Origin: an uncultured Steroidobacter sp.
Lineage (GTDB): Bacteria > Pseudomonadota > Gammaproteobacteria > Steroidobacterales > Steroidobacteraceae
Assembly: GCA_946478975.1 (NCBI GenBank)
Contig: CAMLEO010000038.1
Coordinates: forward strand, 1 to 34,908
DNA: 34,908 nucleotides
Direction: 5' to 3'
Shown here: positions 1-9,192 of the stretch, piece after piece
Position numbering within the stretch: the first letter of the stretch is position 1
Layout: every line of letters starts with the position of its first letter
The notes under the pieces: model-generated
Told to the model about the DNA's origin: nothing
The model's input: the letters and a program-made list of their open reading frames with translations, nothing else
Database searches by the model: none
Translations under genes and position numbers: made by a program

Positions 1-437
1 AAGGGCCTTTGTACAGGCATGGCGAAATGCACGTGCCGCGCCTGGGTCAAGGTCGCGAACGTATCGCGCCGGCGCAGCTCACGTTCCAAATGCGCGTTGG
101 CACCGATGTGAGTAAAGAACGAACGATCCTCGCGGGTCGAAACGCTCAGCGTAATGCCCGTCCAGCCCTCGATTTTGCGCAGCCCGCCGAGAGCGACGCC
201 GAATTGTTTCAATCGCTGCTCCAGCCAGGCACCGTCAGATGCGCCGATGACGGCGAGCAGTTGCACCGAGCGGCCGAGGCGCGCAAGACCACAGGCAGTG
301 ATCGCAGCGCCGCCGCCGATCTCGCGCGTGTAGTTGTCCGTGATTACTTCTTCGCCCGGTCTCGGCCAGGTGCCGAAGCCGGACATCACGTGGTCCACGT
401 AGACTTCGCCGACGACGATCACATCCCAGAGTTTCAT
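1..437 (-). CDS. PfkB-family carbohydrate kinase, N-terminal part (cut by window edge)
   Basis: Reading the minus strand from an ATG at 437 gives an open frame of about 145 codons to the window edge, beginning MKLWDVIVVGEVYVDHVMSG. The early GGGAA segment (EIGGGAAITACGLARLG) followed by a V-x-x-IG-x-S-D-G stretch is the typical N-terminal sugar-binding half of ribokinase/PfkB kinases, which phosphorylate sugars or nucleosides in the cytoplasm. The C-terminal GAGD catalytic motif lies outside the window, so the substrate cannot be judged. The ATG overlaps the TGA of the permease upstream (ATGA, 434-437), so the two are probably translationally coupled. Being in the iolG-permease operon suggests a role in inositol or a related sugar. 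It is distinct from the iolC kinase at 11551. Confidence 0.85.
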   Translation of the reverse strand, partial: MKLWDVIVVGEVYVDHVMSGFGTWPRPGEEVITDNYTREIGGGAAITACGLARLGRSVQLLAVIGASDGAWLEQRLKQFGVALGGLRKIEGWTGITLSVSTREDRSFFTHIGANAHLERELRRRDTFATLTQARHVHFAMPVQRP

Positions 438-1819
438 CGTGGGTTGAACGGCCATTCGCGCCGCCCTCGAGCTTGCAGCAAATAAACGCCGATGCCGAGC
501 GTCAGCAGACCGGCCGCGATCACGATGTGATGCATCTGGCTGGTCACTGTGATGTACAGCCACCCGGCAATGGCGACGATGACCGGCAATGGATACAGCG
601 GCATGCGGAAACTGTCGGCTTGCGGATTCCGTCGGCGCAGCAGGATCACGGCCACGCATTGCGCGGAGAATTGGAACAAGGTCTGGATTACGATCATCAC
701 GGCAATGAGATCGGAGAGCGAGAAGAAACAGGCGAGCGCCGACAGGCCGCCCATGAACAGCAACGACACAGTCGGGAAGCGGCCGGTCGGATGCAGCCTC
801 GCGAACGCCTTGAAGAAATGTCCGTCGGCCGCGGCTGCGTAGGGCACGCGTGACATGCCGAGCAGCACTGCGAGCGCCGAGCCCCAGCTGGCGATGAGAA
901 TCAGCACGGCCACGGCCATGCCGCCCCAGTGACCATAAATCGCCTGCATGAAGTCGGCGACGATGGCTTTCGAGTGCTGCGCCTCACGCCAGGGCAATAC
1001 GCCGATGATGGAAAGATTGAGTCCCACGTACAGGATCGCGACCAGCACGATCGAACCGAGCACCGCGAGCGGGATCACCCGGCGCGGATTCTCGATCTCC
1101 TCGCCGATCAGGCACACGTTGTTATAACCACCGTAATCGTAGACGGCGATCAGCGTGGTCGAGCCGAGTCCAATCCAGAAACCATGCGACAGCGTGAATG
1201 CGTCGCGCGGAAAGTCGAAGGCGACCTTGGCATCGAAGTGCATCACGCCCGAGATCACGATCCACAGGATGGCGGCGAACACGATCGCGGCGATCACCAA
1301 GGACATGCGCTGGATGGATCGGACCTCGCGATACAAGAGCGCCGTGTTGAGAAGACACAGTACCGCCGCGACCGCAACGATCTGCGTCGGGCCCATCTCG
1401 GGCACCAGGTACGCTGCGTATTGCGAGAAACCCACGGTGCCCGAGGCGATCGACAACGGGCCGATCACCAGCGATTGCCAGAGATATAAGAAACTCAGCA
1501 TGCGGCCGAGGCGCGCAGCACCGAAGCCTTCCTGCAAATAGTGATAAGGCCCGCCGGACTTCGGCATCGCCGAGCCCAACTCCGCCCACACGAGCCCGTC
1601 GCACAGGCACAGCACCGCGCCGGTGAGCCAGCCGAGCAGCGCTTGCGGGCCACCCATCGCGGCGAGCGCCAAGGGAATGGTGATGAACGGCCCGATGCCG
1701 ACCATGTTGAGAACATTGGCGGACATGCCGCCCCACAAACCGACGGCGCGGACCGGTTTGTTTTCGAGCGTCGCCGTTGCGACCGAGGGCGGCGCGTCTC
1801 CAATGGCAGCGGTGTTCAC
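434..1819 (-). CDS. APC-superfamily inner-membrane permease
   Basis: The 461-residue protein is strongly hydrophobic, with about 12 predicted membrane segments. Its first helix region (residues 27-60, GMSANVLNMVGIGPFITIPLALAAMGG) carries the broken glycine-rich helix 1 of the amino acid/polyamine/organocation superfamily, followed by the W-A-E-L-G-S-A-M-P-x-S-G-G-P-Y loop typical of the family. APC members usually import amino acids, amines or related solutes by ion coupling. Here the gene sits between iolG and a PfkB kinase with 4-bp overlaps on both sides, so it may import inositol or a breakdown product. The usual inositol importers are MFS IolT or an ABC system, and neither is in this window. 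An amine substrate such as ethanolamine is another possibility. The start at 1819 (ATGA overlap with iolG) is well supported. Confidence 0.88.
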   Translation of the reverse strand: MNTAAIGDAPPSVATATLENKPVRAVGLWGGMSANVLNMVGIGPFITIPLALAAMGGPQALLGWLTGAVLCLCDGLVWAELGSAMPKSGGPYHYLQEGFGAARLGRMLSFLYLWQSLVIGPLSIASGTVGFSQYAAYLVPEMGPTQIVAVAAVLCLLNTALLYREVRSIQRMSLVIAAIVFAAILWIVISGVMHFDAKVAFDFPRDAFTLSHGFWIGLGSTTLIAVYDYGGYNNVCLIGEEIENPRRVIPLAVLGSIVLVAILYVGLNLSIIGVLPWREAQHSKAIVADFMQAIYGHWGGMAVAVLILIASWGSALAVLLGMSRVPYAAAADGHFFKAFARLHPTGRFPTVSLLFMGGLSALACFFSLSDLIAVMIVIQTLFQFSAQCVAVILLRRRNPQADSFRMPLYPLPVIVAIAGWLYITVTSQMHHIVIAAGLLTLGIGVYLLQARGRREWPFNPR

Positions 1820-2805
1820 AGCGCGACAGCTTTGCCGGAGCGAGCCGACGCTTGGGCCGCTTCGGCGAGAACCAACGCCGCCACCCCGTCGTGATATCCC
1901 ACGGAGGGTGCAGTCTCACCGTGCAAGATCTGGACGAAGTGATCCAGCTCGCGGCGATAGGCATCGGCATAACGATGCAGGAAGAAGTTTTGTAACGCGC
2001 TGCTCGCCATTCCTGCTTCGCCCCAGGCCGAGACGGCGCTTTCCAGCACGTTGTCCGCTCGCAATTGTCCGCGAGCGCCGAACGCCTCGATGCGTTGGTC
2101 GTAGCCATAGCCGGAGCGCCGGCTGTTGCTGATGACGCAGAGCTTGCCGCTCGCGGTCCGCAACAGAATCTTGGCGGTGTCCACATCGCCGGCCGCGCCG
2201 ATGGCGGGATCCACCAGGCTGCTCGCATACACGAACACTTCAACCGGCTCTTCGCCGAGCAGCCAGCGCGCCATGTCGAAGTCGTGGATGGACATATCTT
2301 TGAACATCCCGCCGCTGACCTGGATATAAGAGAGCGGCGGTGGCGCCGGATCGTGGCTGATGATGTGCAATGTTTCGAGCGCGCCGACATCGCCTGCCTG
2401 CAGCCGGCGCTTCAGGGTCGCGAAATGCGGATCGAAGCGTCGATTGAAACCCAGCATCAACCGGGCATTCTTACCGCCGAGCTGCTCGCTGCGTTGGCGT
2501 GCCCGCTGCAGATCCATGTCCAGCGGCTTCTCGCACAGCACGGCTTTGCCGGCGGCCACGGCACGTACACATTGATCCAGGTGCGCGTCGGTCGAACTGG
2601 CGATGACGATGCCCGCAACCGCCGAGTCGGCCAGCACCTCATCGAGCTCCCGGGCGACCGCCGCACCGGTGCGCTCGGCCAGCTCCCGGGCGGACGCGGT
2701 GCGTGGATCGAAAACATATTTCAGGCGCAACTGCGGATGGGCCGCGATATTGTGCGCATGGACCTGACCGATGCGGCCGGCCCCGAGGACGGCGATGTGA
2801 AACAT
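1816..2805 (-). CDS. iolG: Inositol 2-dehydrogenase (Gfo/Idh/MocA family)
   Basis: This 329-residue cytoplasmic enzyme should oxidise myo-inositol to 2-keto-myo-inositol with NAD+, the first step of inositol catabolism. Residues 8-13 (GAGRIG) form the Rossmann nucleotide-binding loop, and C-E-K-P at 91-94 supplies the family lysine (K93). The GGMFKDMSIHDFD segment at 165-177 contains the Asp (D170) and His (H174) that, with the lysine, form the catalytic set of the Bacillus IolG family. Length is normal. The ATG at 2805 is preceded by a GGGAG ribosome site. The gene heads an operon with the APC permease and PfkB kinase and is divergent from the RpiR regulator, across a promoter region carrying two candidate operators. 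A scyllo-inositol dehydrogenase is the main alternative. Confidence 0.9.
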   Translation of the reverse strand: MFHIAVLGAGRIGQVHAHNIAAHPQLRLKYVFDPRTASARELAERTGAAVARELDEVLADSAVAGIVIASSTDAHLDQCVRAVAAGKAVLCEKPLDMDLQRARQRSEQLGGKNARLMLGFNRRFDPHFATLKRRLQAGDVGALETLHIISHDPAPPPLSYIQVSGGMFKDMSIHDFDMARWLLGEEPVEVFVYASSLVDPAIGAAGDVDTAKILLRTASGKLCVISNSRRSGYGYDQRIEAFGARGQLRADNVLESAVSAWGEAGMASSALQNFFLHRYADAYRRELDHFVQILHGETAPSVGYHDGVAALVLAEAAQASARSGKAVAL

Positions 2806-2856
2806 GCTCGCGGCTCCCGGTAGGGGGTAGGCGGCTGCGCCGCCCTCAGGAATAGA

Positions 2857-2874
2857 ATAGAATATACATTTCCT
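2857..2874. promoter_or_regulatory. Candidate RpiR/IolR operator 1
   Basis: Reads ATAGAAT-ATAC-ATTTCCT. It has the same 7-4-7 layout as the near-perfect palindrome at 11521-11538 (ATGGAAT-GATA-ATTCCAT), with one left-arm and two right-arm differences. Its centre is 29 bp from operator 2. Assignment to the adjacent RpiR regulator is inference. Confidence 0.5.
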
Positions 2875-2885
2875 TCCAAGTCAAT

Positions 2886-2903
2886 ATAGAATTTACGTTT
2901 CAT
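2886..2903. promoter_or_regulatory. Candidate RpiR/IolR operator 2
   Basis: Reads ATAGAAT-TTAC-GTTTCAT, a direct-repeat relative of operator 1: 13 of 15 bases agree over TAGAATATACATTTC. It lies 19 bp upstream of the regulator ATG, a suitable place for autoregulation. Confidence 0.5.
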
Positions 2904-2922
2904 AGAGCATGGGAGATGGAAC

Positions 2923-3810
2923 ATGAGAGAAGAGGCCGCGGCCCCGCGTACGGCCGAGGAATTGCGGCAGGTCATCCTGGAGCGCTATGACGGCTTCAGC
3001 AAACGGCTGAAGCAGATCGCGCAATACGTGCTCGACCACCCGAACGACCTGGCGTTGGAAACCCTGGCGGTCGTCGCCGAGCGCTCCGGCGCGCAGCAGT
3101 CGGCCATCGTGCGTTTCGCCAAAGCCGTGGGTTTCACCGGCGCGAGCCCCATGCAGCGGGTGCTTCGCGACAGCCTGCTCGCCAGCCACGCAACGCTGGG
3201 CTACAACGAGCGGGTGCGCCGTTTCAGCTCGACGGTGGCCGATAAAGAAGCGGACAGCGGCGACCTGCTGGCCGAGTTCACCGAAGGGGACATCCTCGCG
3301 CTCCAGAATCTGCGCGCCACCATCAAGCGCTCGGAAATGTCGCGGGCGGTGAAGCTCATGGCGCAGGCGCAGACGTTATATGTGATCGGCATGCGGCGCT
3401 CGTTCCCGGTCGCCTCGTATCTCGCTTATTCGTGCCTGCGCATCGGCAAGCGCACGGTGCTCGTCGACGGTGTCGGCGGTCTCGTTGCCCAGCAGTTGCA
3501 AGGCGTTACGTCTAAAGACGTGCTGATCGCGATCAGCTACAACCCCTATGCGGAAGAGACGGTGACTGCGGCGCAGACGGCAGTCGCCGCCGGCGCCAAA
3601 GTGCTGGCGATCAGTGACAGCGCCGTGAGTCCCATCGCCAAGGTGGCCACGCAGGTGCTGCAGGTTCGCGAGTCCGAAGTCCGCTCGTTCCGTTCGCTCA
3701 CTACGTCGATTTGCCTGGCCGAAGCGTTGGTGATCGGGTTCGCGTTTGAAAGCGAGCGCACTGGCGAGCGCAAGCGCGGCTCGAAAAACAACGCCTCGAA
3801 ACCCCAATAG
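2923..3810 (+). CDS. iolR: RpiR-family transcriptional regulator of the inositol genes
   Basis: The 295-residue protein has an N-terminal RpiR helix-turn-helix domain (about residues 10-90, with ALETLAVVAERSGAQQSAIVRFAKAVGF as the recognition region). A SIS sugar-phosphate-binding domain follows (about 140-265, with VIGMRRSFPVASYL and ISYNPYAEETV). RpiR regulators respond to phosphorylated sugars; in Sinorhizobium meliloti an RpiR-type IolR represses inositol catabolic genes and binds a GGAA-N6-TTCC palindrome. Here it is the first gene of an operon with iolD and iolE, is divergent from iolG, and matching palindromes occur nearby, so a repressor role with an inositol-derived phosphate as inducer is likely. 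The lysine-rich C-terminus (RKRGSKNNASKPQ) is an extra tail. The start has a GGGAGA ribosome site. Confidence 0.88.
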   Translation: MREEAAAPRTAEELRQVILERYDGFSKRLKQIAQYVLDHPNDLALETLAVVAERSGAQQSAIVRFAKAVGFTGASPMQRVLRDSLLASHATLGYNERVRRFSSTVADKEADSGDLLAEFTEGDILALQNLRATIKRSEMSRAVKLMAQAQTLYVIGMRRSFPVASYLAYSCLRIGKRTVLVDGVGGLVAQQLQGVTSKDVLIAISYNPYAEETVTAAQTAVAAGAKVLAISDSAVSPIAKVATQVLQVRESEVRSFRSLTTSICLAEALVIGFAFESERTGERKRGSKNNASKPQ

Positions 3811-3819
3811 GAGCTTGCG

Positions 3820-5676
3820 ATGGCACGGCGAGACACGGTACGGATGACGGCGGCACAGGCCTCGGTCACTTACCTGTCGCGCCAGTTCATCGAAACAGAC
3901 GCGGGCGAGGTGCCGTATTTCGCCGGTGTCTGGGCCATTCTCGGTCACGGCAATGTGGCTGGCTTGGGCGAGGCGTTGCATGCCATCGGCAATGCTCTGC
4001 CGACCTATCGTGCTCACAACGAACAAAGCATGGCGCACGCGGCGATTGGTTTTGCGAAACAATCGCGTCGGCGGCGCGCGATGATTTGCACGACGTCGAT
4101 TGGTCCCGGTGCCACCAATCTCGTCACGGCGGCGGCACTGGCGCACGTGAATCGTCTGCCGGTGTTGTTACTTCCGGGCGATGTGCATGCGACGCGGCGG
4201 CCGGATCCAGTGCTGCAGCAGATCGAGGACTTCAGCGATGCAACGGTCTCTGCGAACGATTGTTTGAGGCCCGTGTCACGTTACTTCGATCGCATCATGC
4301 GGCCGGAGCAACTGGTTGACAGCTTGCCGCGTGCCCTGTCGGTGTTGCTCGATCCGGTCACCTGCGGGCCCGTCACGCTGGCGATGTGCCAGGACGTGCA
4401 GTCCGAAGCGTGGGATTACCCCAAAGCTTTGTTTGAGAAACGCGTGTGGCGCGTGCGAGCACCGGCGCCGGATGCGCGAGAGTTGCAGGAAGTGATATCG
4501 GCGCTGAAAACATGCAAGGCGCCGCTGATCGTCGCGGGCGGCGGCGTGCGTTACGCACAGGCCGAAGCTTCATTGGCGGCGTTTGCGAGCCAGGCGGGGA
4601 TTCCCGTGGCTGAAACGCAAGGCGGAAAAGGCTCGCTCGTTTGGGACCATCCCTGCAATGTCGGTGCAATCGGTGTCACGGGTTCGAGCGCAGCCAATGC
4701 GCTCGTTCAATCCGCGGACTTGATCATCGGTATCGGCACACGGCTGCAGGACTTCACGACCGGCTCGCGTGCGTTGATCGATGGCTCCCGTTGCAAGCTG
4801 GTGCAGATCAATGTCGCTGCGTACGACGCCGACAAACACGGGGCCCTCAGTGTGGTGGGCGATGCGCGCGTGACGATCGATGCGATTCGTCAGGCGCTGG
4901 GAGATTGGAGCGTTACCGGCGATTGGCGCAAGACGGTGAGCGCGCGCATGCGAGAGTGGAGCGCGGCCTGTGATGCGGCGTTGGCTGCGTCTGTTTCGAA
5001 TTCATTGCCGAGCGACGCTCAAGTCATCGGCGCGGTGTGGCGGGCCGCAGAGCCCGACGGCGTGGTCGTGTGTGCCGCCGGCGGTCTTCCCGGTGAGCTT
5101 CACAAGTTGTGGCGTACGCGCAGCGTCGGCGGATATCACGTCGAGTACGGCTACTCCTGCATGGGCTATGAAATTGCCGGCGGTCTGGGCGCCAAGATGG
5201 CGGAGCCGGCGCGCGAAGTTCACGTGATGGTCGGCGATGGCAGTTATCTGATGCTGAACTCCGAGATCGCGACGTCCGTGATGCTGGGCCAGAAGCTCAT
5301 CATCACCGTGCTCGACAATGCCGGCTACGGTTGCATTCATCGGCTGCAACAGTCGTTGGGCGGAGCGCCGTTCAACAATCTGCTGACGGATGCGCGTCAC
5401 CAGGTGCTGCCTCGGATCGACTTCGCCGCGCATGCGGCGAGCCTCGGCGCGATCTCACAAAAGGTGGCCAATCTCACTGAGCTGGAGGCGGCGCTCGCGA
5501 GTGCCAGGCGCTCGGATCGCACTCACGTCATCGTCATCGACACCGACCCGATGAAAACGACCCAAGCGGGCGGCGCGTGGTGGGATGTGCCTCCGGCGGA
5601 AATTTCAGACCGGCGCGACGTGCAATCGGCACGCGCGGCCTACGATGCAAAGATCGGCGGGGAGAGCGAGTCATGA
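3820..5676 (+). CDS. iolD: 3D-(3,5/4)-trihydroxycyclohexane-1,2-dione hydrolase
   Basis: This 618-residue thiamine-diphosphate enzyme opens the ring of the iolE product to give 5-deoxy-glucuronate in the cytoplasm. The HNEQ motif holds the cofactor-activating glutamate (E68). The central domain (about 205-370) is the NAD/FAD-like fold of this superfamily. The ThDP/Mg motif starts at G472-D473-G474 and ends in D499-N500, the usual spacing. The long N-terminus with FAGVWAILGHGNVAGLGEAL is characteristic of IolD and distinguishes it from acetolactate synthase. An AGGAG ribosome site lies at 3810-3814, directly at the end of the regulator gene. The stop overlaps the iolE start (ATGA at 5673-5676). 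Confidence 0.95.
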   Translation: MARRDTVRMTAAQASVTYLSRQFIETDAGEVPYFAGVWAILGHGNVAGLGEALHAIGNALPTYRAHNEQSMAHAAIGFAKQSRRRRAMICTTSIGPGATNLVTAAALAHVNRLPVLLLPGDVHATRRPDPVLQQIEDFSDATVSANDCLRPVSRYFDRIMRPEQLVDSLPRALSVLLDPVTCGPVTLAMCQDVQSEAWDYPKALFEKRVWRVRAPAPDARELQEVISALKTCKAPLIVAGGGVRYAQAEASLAAFASQAGIPVAETQGGKGSLVWDHPCNVGAIGVTGSSAANALVQSADLIIGIGTRLQDFTTGSRALIDGSRCKLVQINVAAYDADKHGALSVVGDARVTIDAIRQALGDWSVTGDWRKTVSARMREWSAACDAALAASVSNSLPSDAQVIGAVWRAAEPDGVVVCAAGGLPGELHKLWRTRSVGGYHVEYGYSCMGYEIAGGLGAKMAEPAREVHVMVGDGSYLMLNSEIATSVMLGQKLIITVLDNAGYGCIHRLQQSLGGAPFNNLLTDARHQVLPRIDFAAHAASLGAISQKVANLTELEAALASARRSDRTHVIVIDTDPMKTTQAGGAWWDVPPAEISDRRDVQSARAAYDAKIGGESES

Positions 5677-6571
5677 TCCGTTTCGGCGTGAGTCCCATCG
5701 CATGGATCAACGACGACATGCTCGAGCTTGGCGGCGACACGCCTGTCGAAACGGTGCTCGCCGACGCGCGCGGTCTCGGCTTCTCCGGCATCGAGCTGGG
5801 CGGCAAGTTTCCTAAAGATCCGGCGACGCTCAAATCGCTGCTGGCGCGCCATCGACTCGATCTGGTCGGCGGATGGTACAGCGCCAGCTTGTTGTTGCAT
5901 TCGGCGCAGGAAGAGGTCACCCGCCTGCAGCCGCACCTGGCCTTGCTCAAAGCGCTGGGCTCGCAAGTGTTCATTTGTGCGGAGACCAGCAACGCCATTC
6001 ACGGCGATCGCTCGCGTCCATTGTCATCGACGCCGCGTTTGGAACCCAGTGAGTGGGCACGCTTTGGCGCTCGCCTGACTGAGCTCGCGGATTACATCGC
6101 GGGCCAGGGCTTGCGTTTCGCCTATCACCATCACTTGGGTACGGTGGTGGAGAAGACCGCAGACCTGGAGCAATTCATCAAACATACGAGCGCTGCGGTC
6201 GGCCTGACGCTCGATACGGGTCACGCAGCGCTGGCGGGGATCGATCCGATGGCGGTGGTGCGCTTGCATCCTGAGCGAATCGCACACGTTCACTGCAAGG
6301 ACGTTCGACCGGACGTGTTCGCCAGCTTGCAGCGTCGCAATGGCAGTTTTCTCGATGGCGTGCTCGACGGCATGTTCACCGTGCCCGGCGACGGCGCGCT
6401 CGACTACGACCGGTTCATGCAAACATTGGCGGACGTCGGTTACAGCGGCTGGGTGATCATCGAAGCCGAGCAGGATCCTGCCAAGGCGCCGCCGCGTCAG
6501 TATGCGCAGACCGGCCTCAGCACACTCGATCGGGCGGCGAGAGCCGCAGGATTGCAGATCCAGACGCCACG

Positions 6572-6575
<4 letters not shown>
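5673..6575 (+). CDS. iolE: Myo-inosose-2 dehydratase
   Basis: The 300-residue TIM-barrel protein belongs to the xylose-isomerase-like (AP endonuclease 2) family. It should dehydrate 2-keto-myo-inositol to 3D-(3,5/4)-trihydroxycyclohexane-1,2-dione, between IolG and IolD. The opening [16 protein letters not shown], the [12 protein letters not shown] segment, the metal-site signature [10 protein letters not shown] (D181, H184), HVHCKDV and the late [10 protein letters not shown] are all IolE hallmarks. The ATG at 5673 overlaps the iolD TGA and has a GGGGAGAG ribosome site at 5659-5666 inside iolD; upstream in-frame ATGs belong to a shadow extension. Its TAA interlocks with the TAG of iolA on the other strand. 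Confidence 0.93.
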
Positions 6576-8061
<1,486 letters not shown>

Positions 8062-8065
<4 letters not shown>

Positions 8066-9192
8066 AAATGATTCGTCCAACGCGTCAGCGCATGGACGGC
8101 GCTGACGATGTGATAGAAGCTGCTCGCGGGCGACGCTTCGATGGGCCATGTGCCATCGGCAAGCCGCTGATCGAGCCACAGGCCGGCGACGCGTGTATCC
8201 AGATAGCGCGTGAGTGTCATCGCAGCTTCGTCGGCGGGGACGAGATGGCGTTCGTCTCCCGTCAACTCGGCGGCGAGCAGCGCCGCTTTGAGACGCTCGG
8301 TTTGGGGCCACAAACGCGCATTGCCATCGTGAATCGAAAAGTCATCGAGCAGTGCATTGATCGCGAAGCGCTCGCGCACGCCGTGACGTTCGCCGACTTC
8401 GATGAGGCGCAGCGCTGCAGGCAGAGCGCCCGGTGTACTTCGCATCAGCAACCAGGCCCATTCGAATTGATGTCCCGGCTCGACCCGTCGTCCGTCAATA
8501 TCGGGCGCAGGCTCGAAGTCCGGCGTGAGCGCCTCGATCAGCGCACCGGTCTGCGGGCGAATGAAACGTTCGAGCGCCAGCTGAGTGATATCGTCGGCCC
8601 AGCGCCGCCACACCGGATCCGCATCCACGGCAGTCCACGCGAGGCAGGCTTCCAGCAGATGCATGTGGGGATTCGCTTCGAGCTTGTCGAGCGGGAGCTC
8701 ATCGGAGCGGAAGGTGCCGCTGGCGGTTCGGTATGTCTTGCCAATCAGCTCGCGCAGTCGCACGGCCTCGGCTCGCGCCACGTCGTTGGGTTGCGCCGCC
8801 AGCGCGAGCAGCACGAACGCCTGATCGTAGAGCAGGGCGCGGTCATCACTCGGCCCACCATCGGCCTCGATTCGGGTGCGATAGAGTCCATCGGGGCGCC
8901 GAAACAATCGTTGAAACTCGCGGTAGCCGAGATCGATCGTGCTCGCGGCGGGGCCTTGCCAGCCCAGCTGGGCCGCGATCGCGAACGAGAACATCTGGCG
9001 AGGCGCGACTCGTGCTCTGCGCTCCACCGGCAGAGCTGCGCCGAACGCGCTCAAACATTCGACGAATCCGCCGTGCTCATCGACACCATTGGCCGACCAG
9101 AGCGGACACGCGTCGCCCAACAGCCAGCTCAACAACTGGTCTCGTATGTCGATGAGGCTGGACGCACGCAGGCGCGCAGTGTTTGTAATCAC
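8062..9192 (-). CDS. AGE-family sugar epimerase/isomerase (mannose isomerase-like)
   Basis: The 376-residue protein has the (alpha/alpha)6-barrel signature of N-acylglucosamine 2-epimerases: [11 protein letters not shown] (about 60-70), MHLLEA (177-182), [12 protein letters not shown] (238-249, H241) and [15 protein letters not shown] (about 358-372, H361). H241 and H361 are good counterparts of the two catalytic histidines in YihS and mannose isomerases. The family interconverts GlcNAc/ManNAc, glucose/mannose/fructose or cellobiose. Given the two alpha-mannosidases and the ROK kinase in the window, mannose to fructose is the most economical guess. The start is GTG at 9192, giving a GTGA overlap with the GH2 stop; an upstream ATG at 9303 would run deep into GH2 and is rejected. 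The 3' end overlaps iolA by 4 bp. Confidence 0.82.

Larger units (their letters stand above)
2806..2922. promoter_or_regulatory. Divergent promoter region iolG <-> rpiR regulator
   Basis: This 117-bp gap separates iolG (leftward) from the RpiR regulator (rightward). The half near iolG is GC-rich; 2849-2910 is AT-rich and holds two similar imperfect inverted repeats (2857-2874 and 2886-2903). AT-rich hexamers suitable as -10 elements (for example around 2863-2868 and 2885-2890) are present, but I cannot assign one confidently. A GGGAGA ribosome site at 2911-2916 precedes the regulator ATG. Confidence 0.7.

Noticed and set aside
9..485. 158-residue plus-strand frame at the left edge
   Set aside because: The minus strand encodes a recognisable PfkB kinase across the same bases, coupled to the permease gene.
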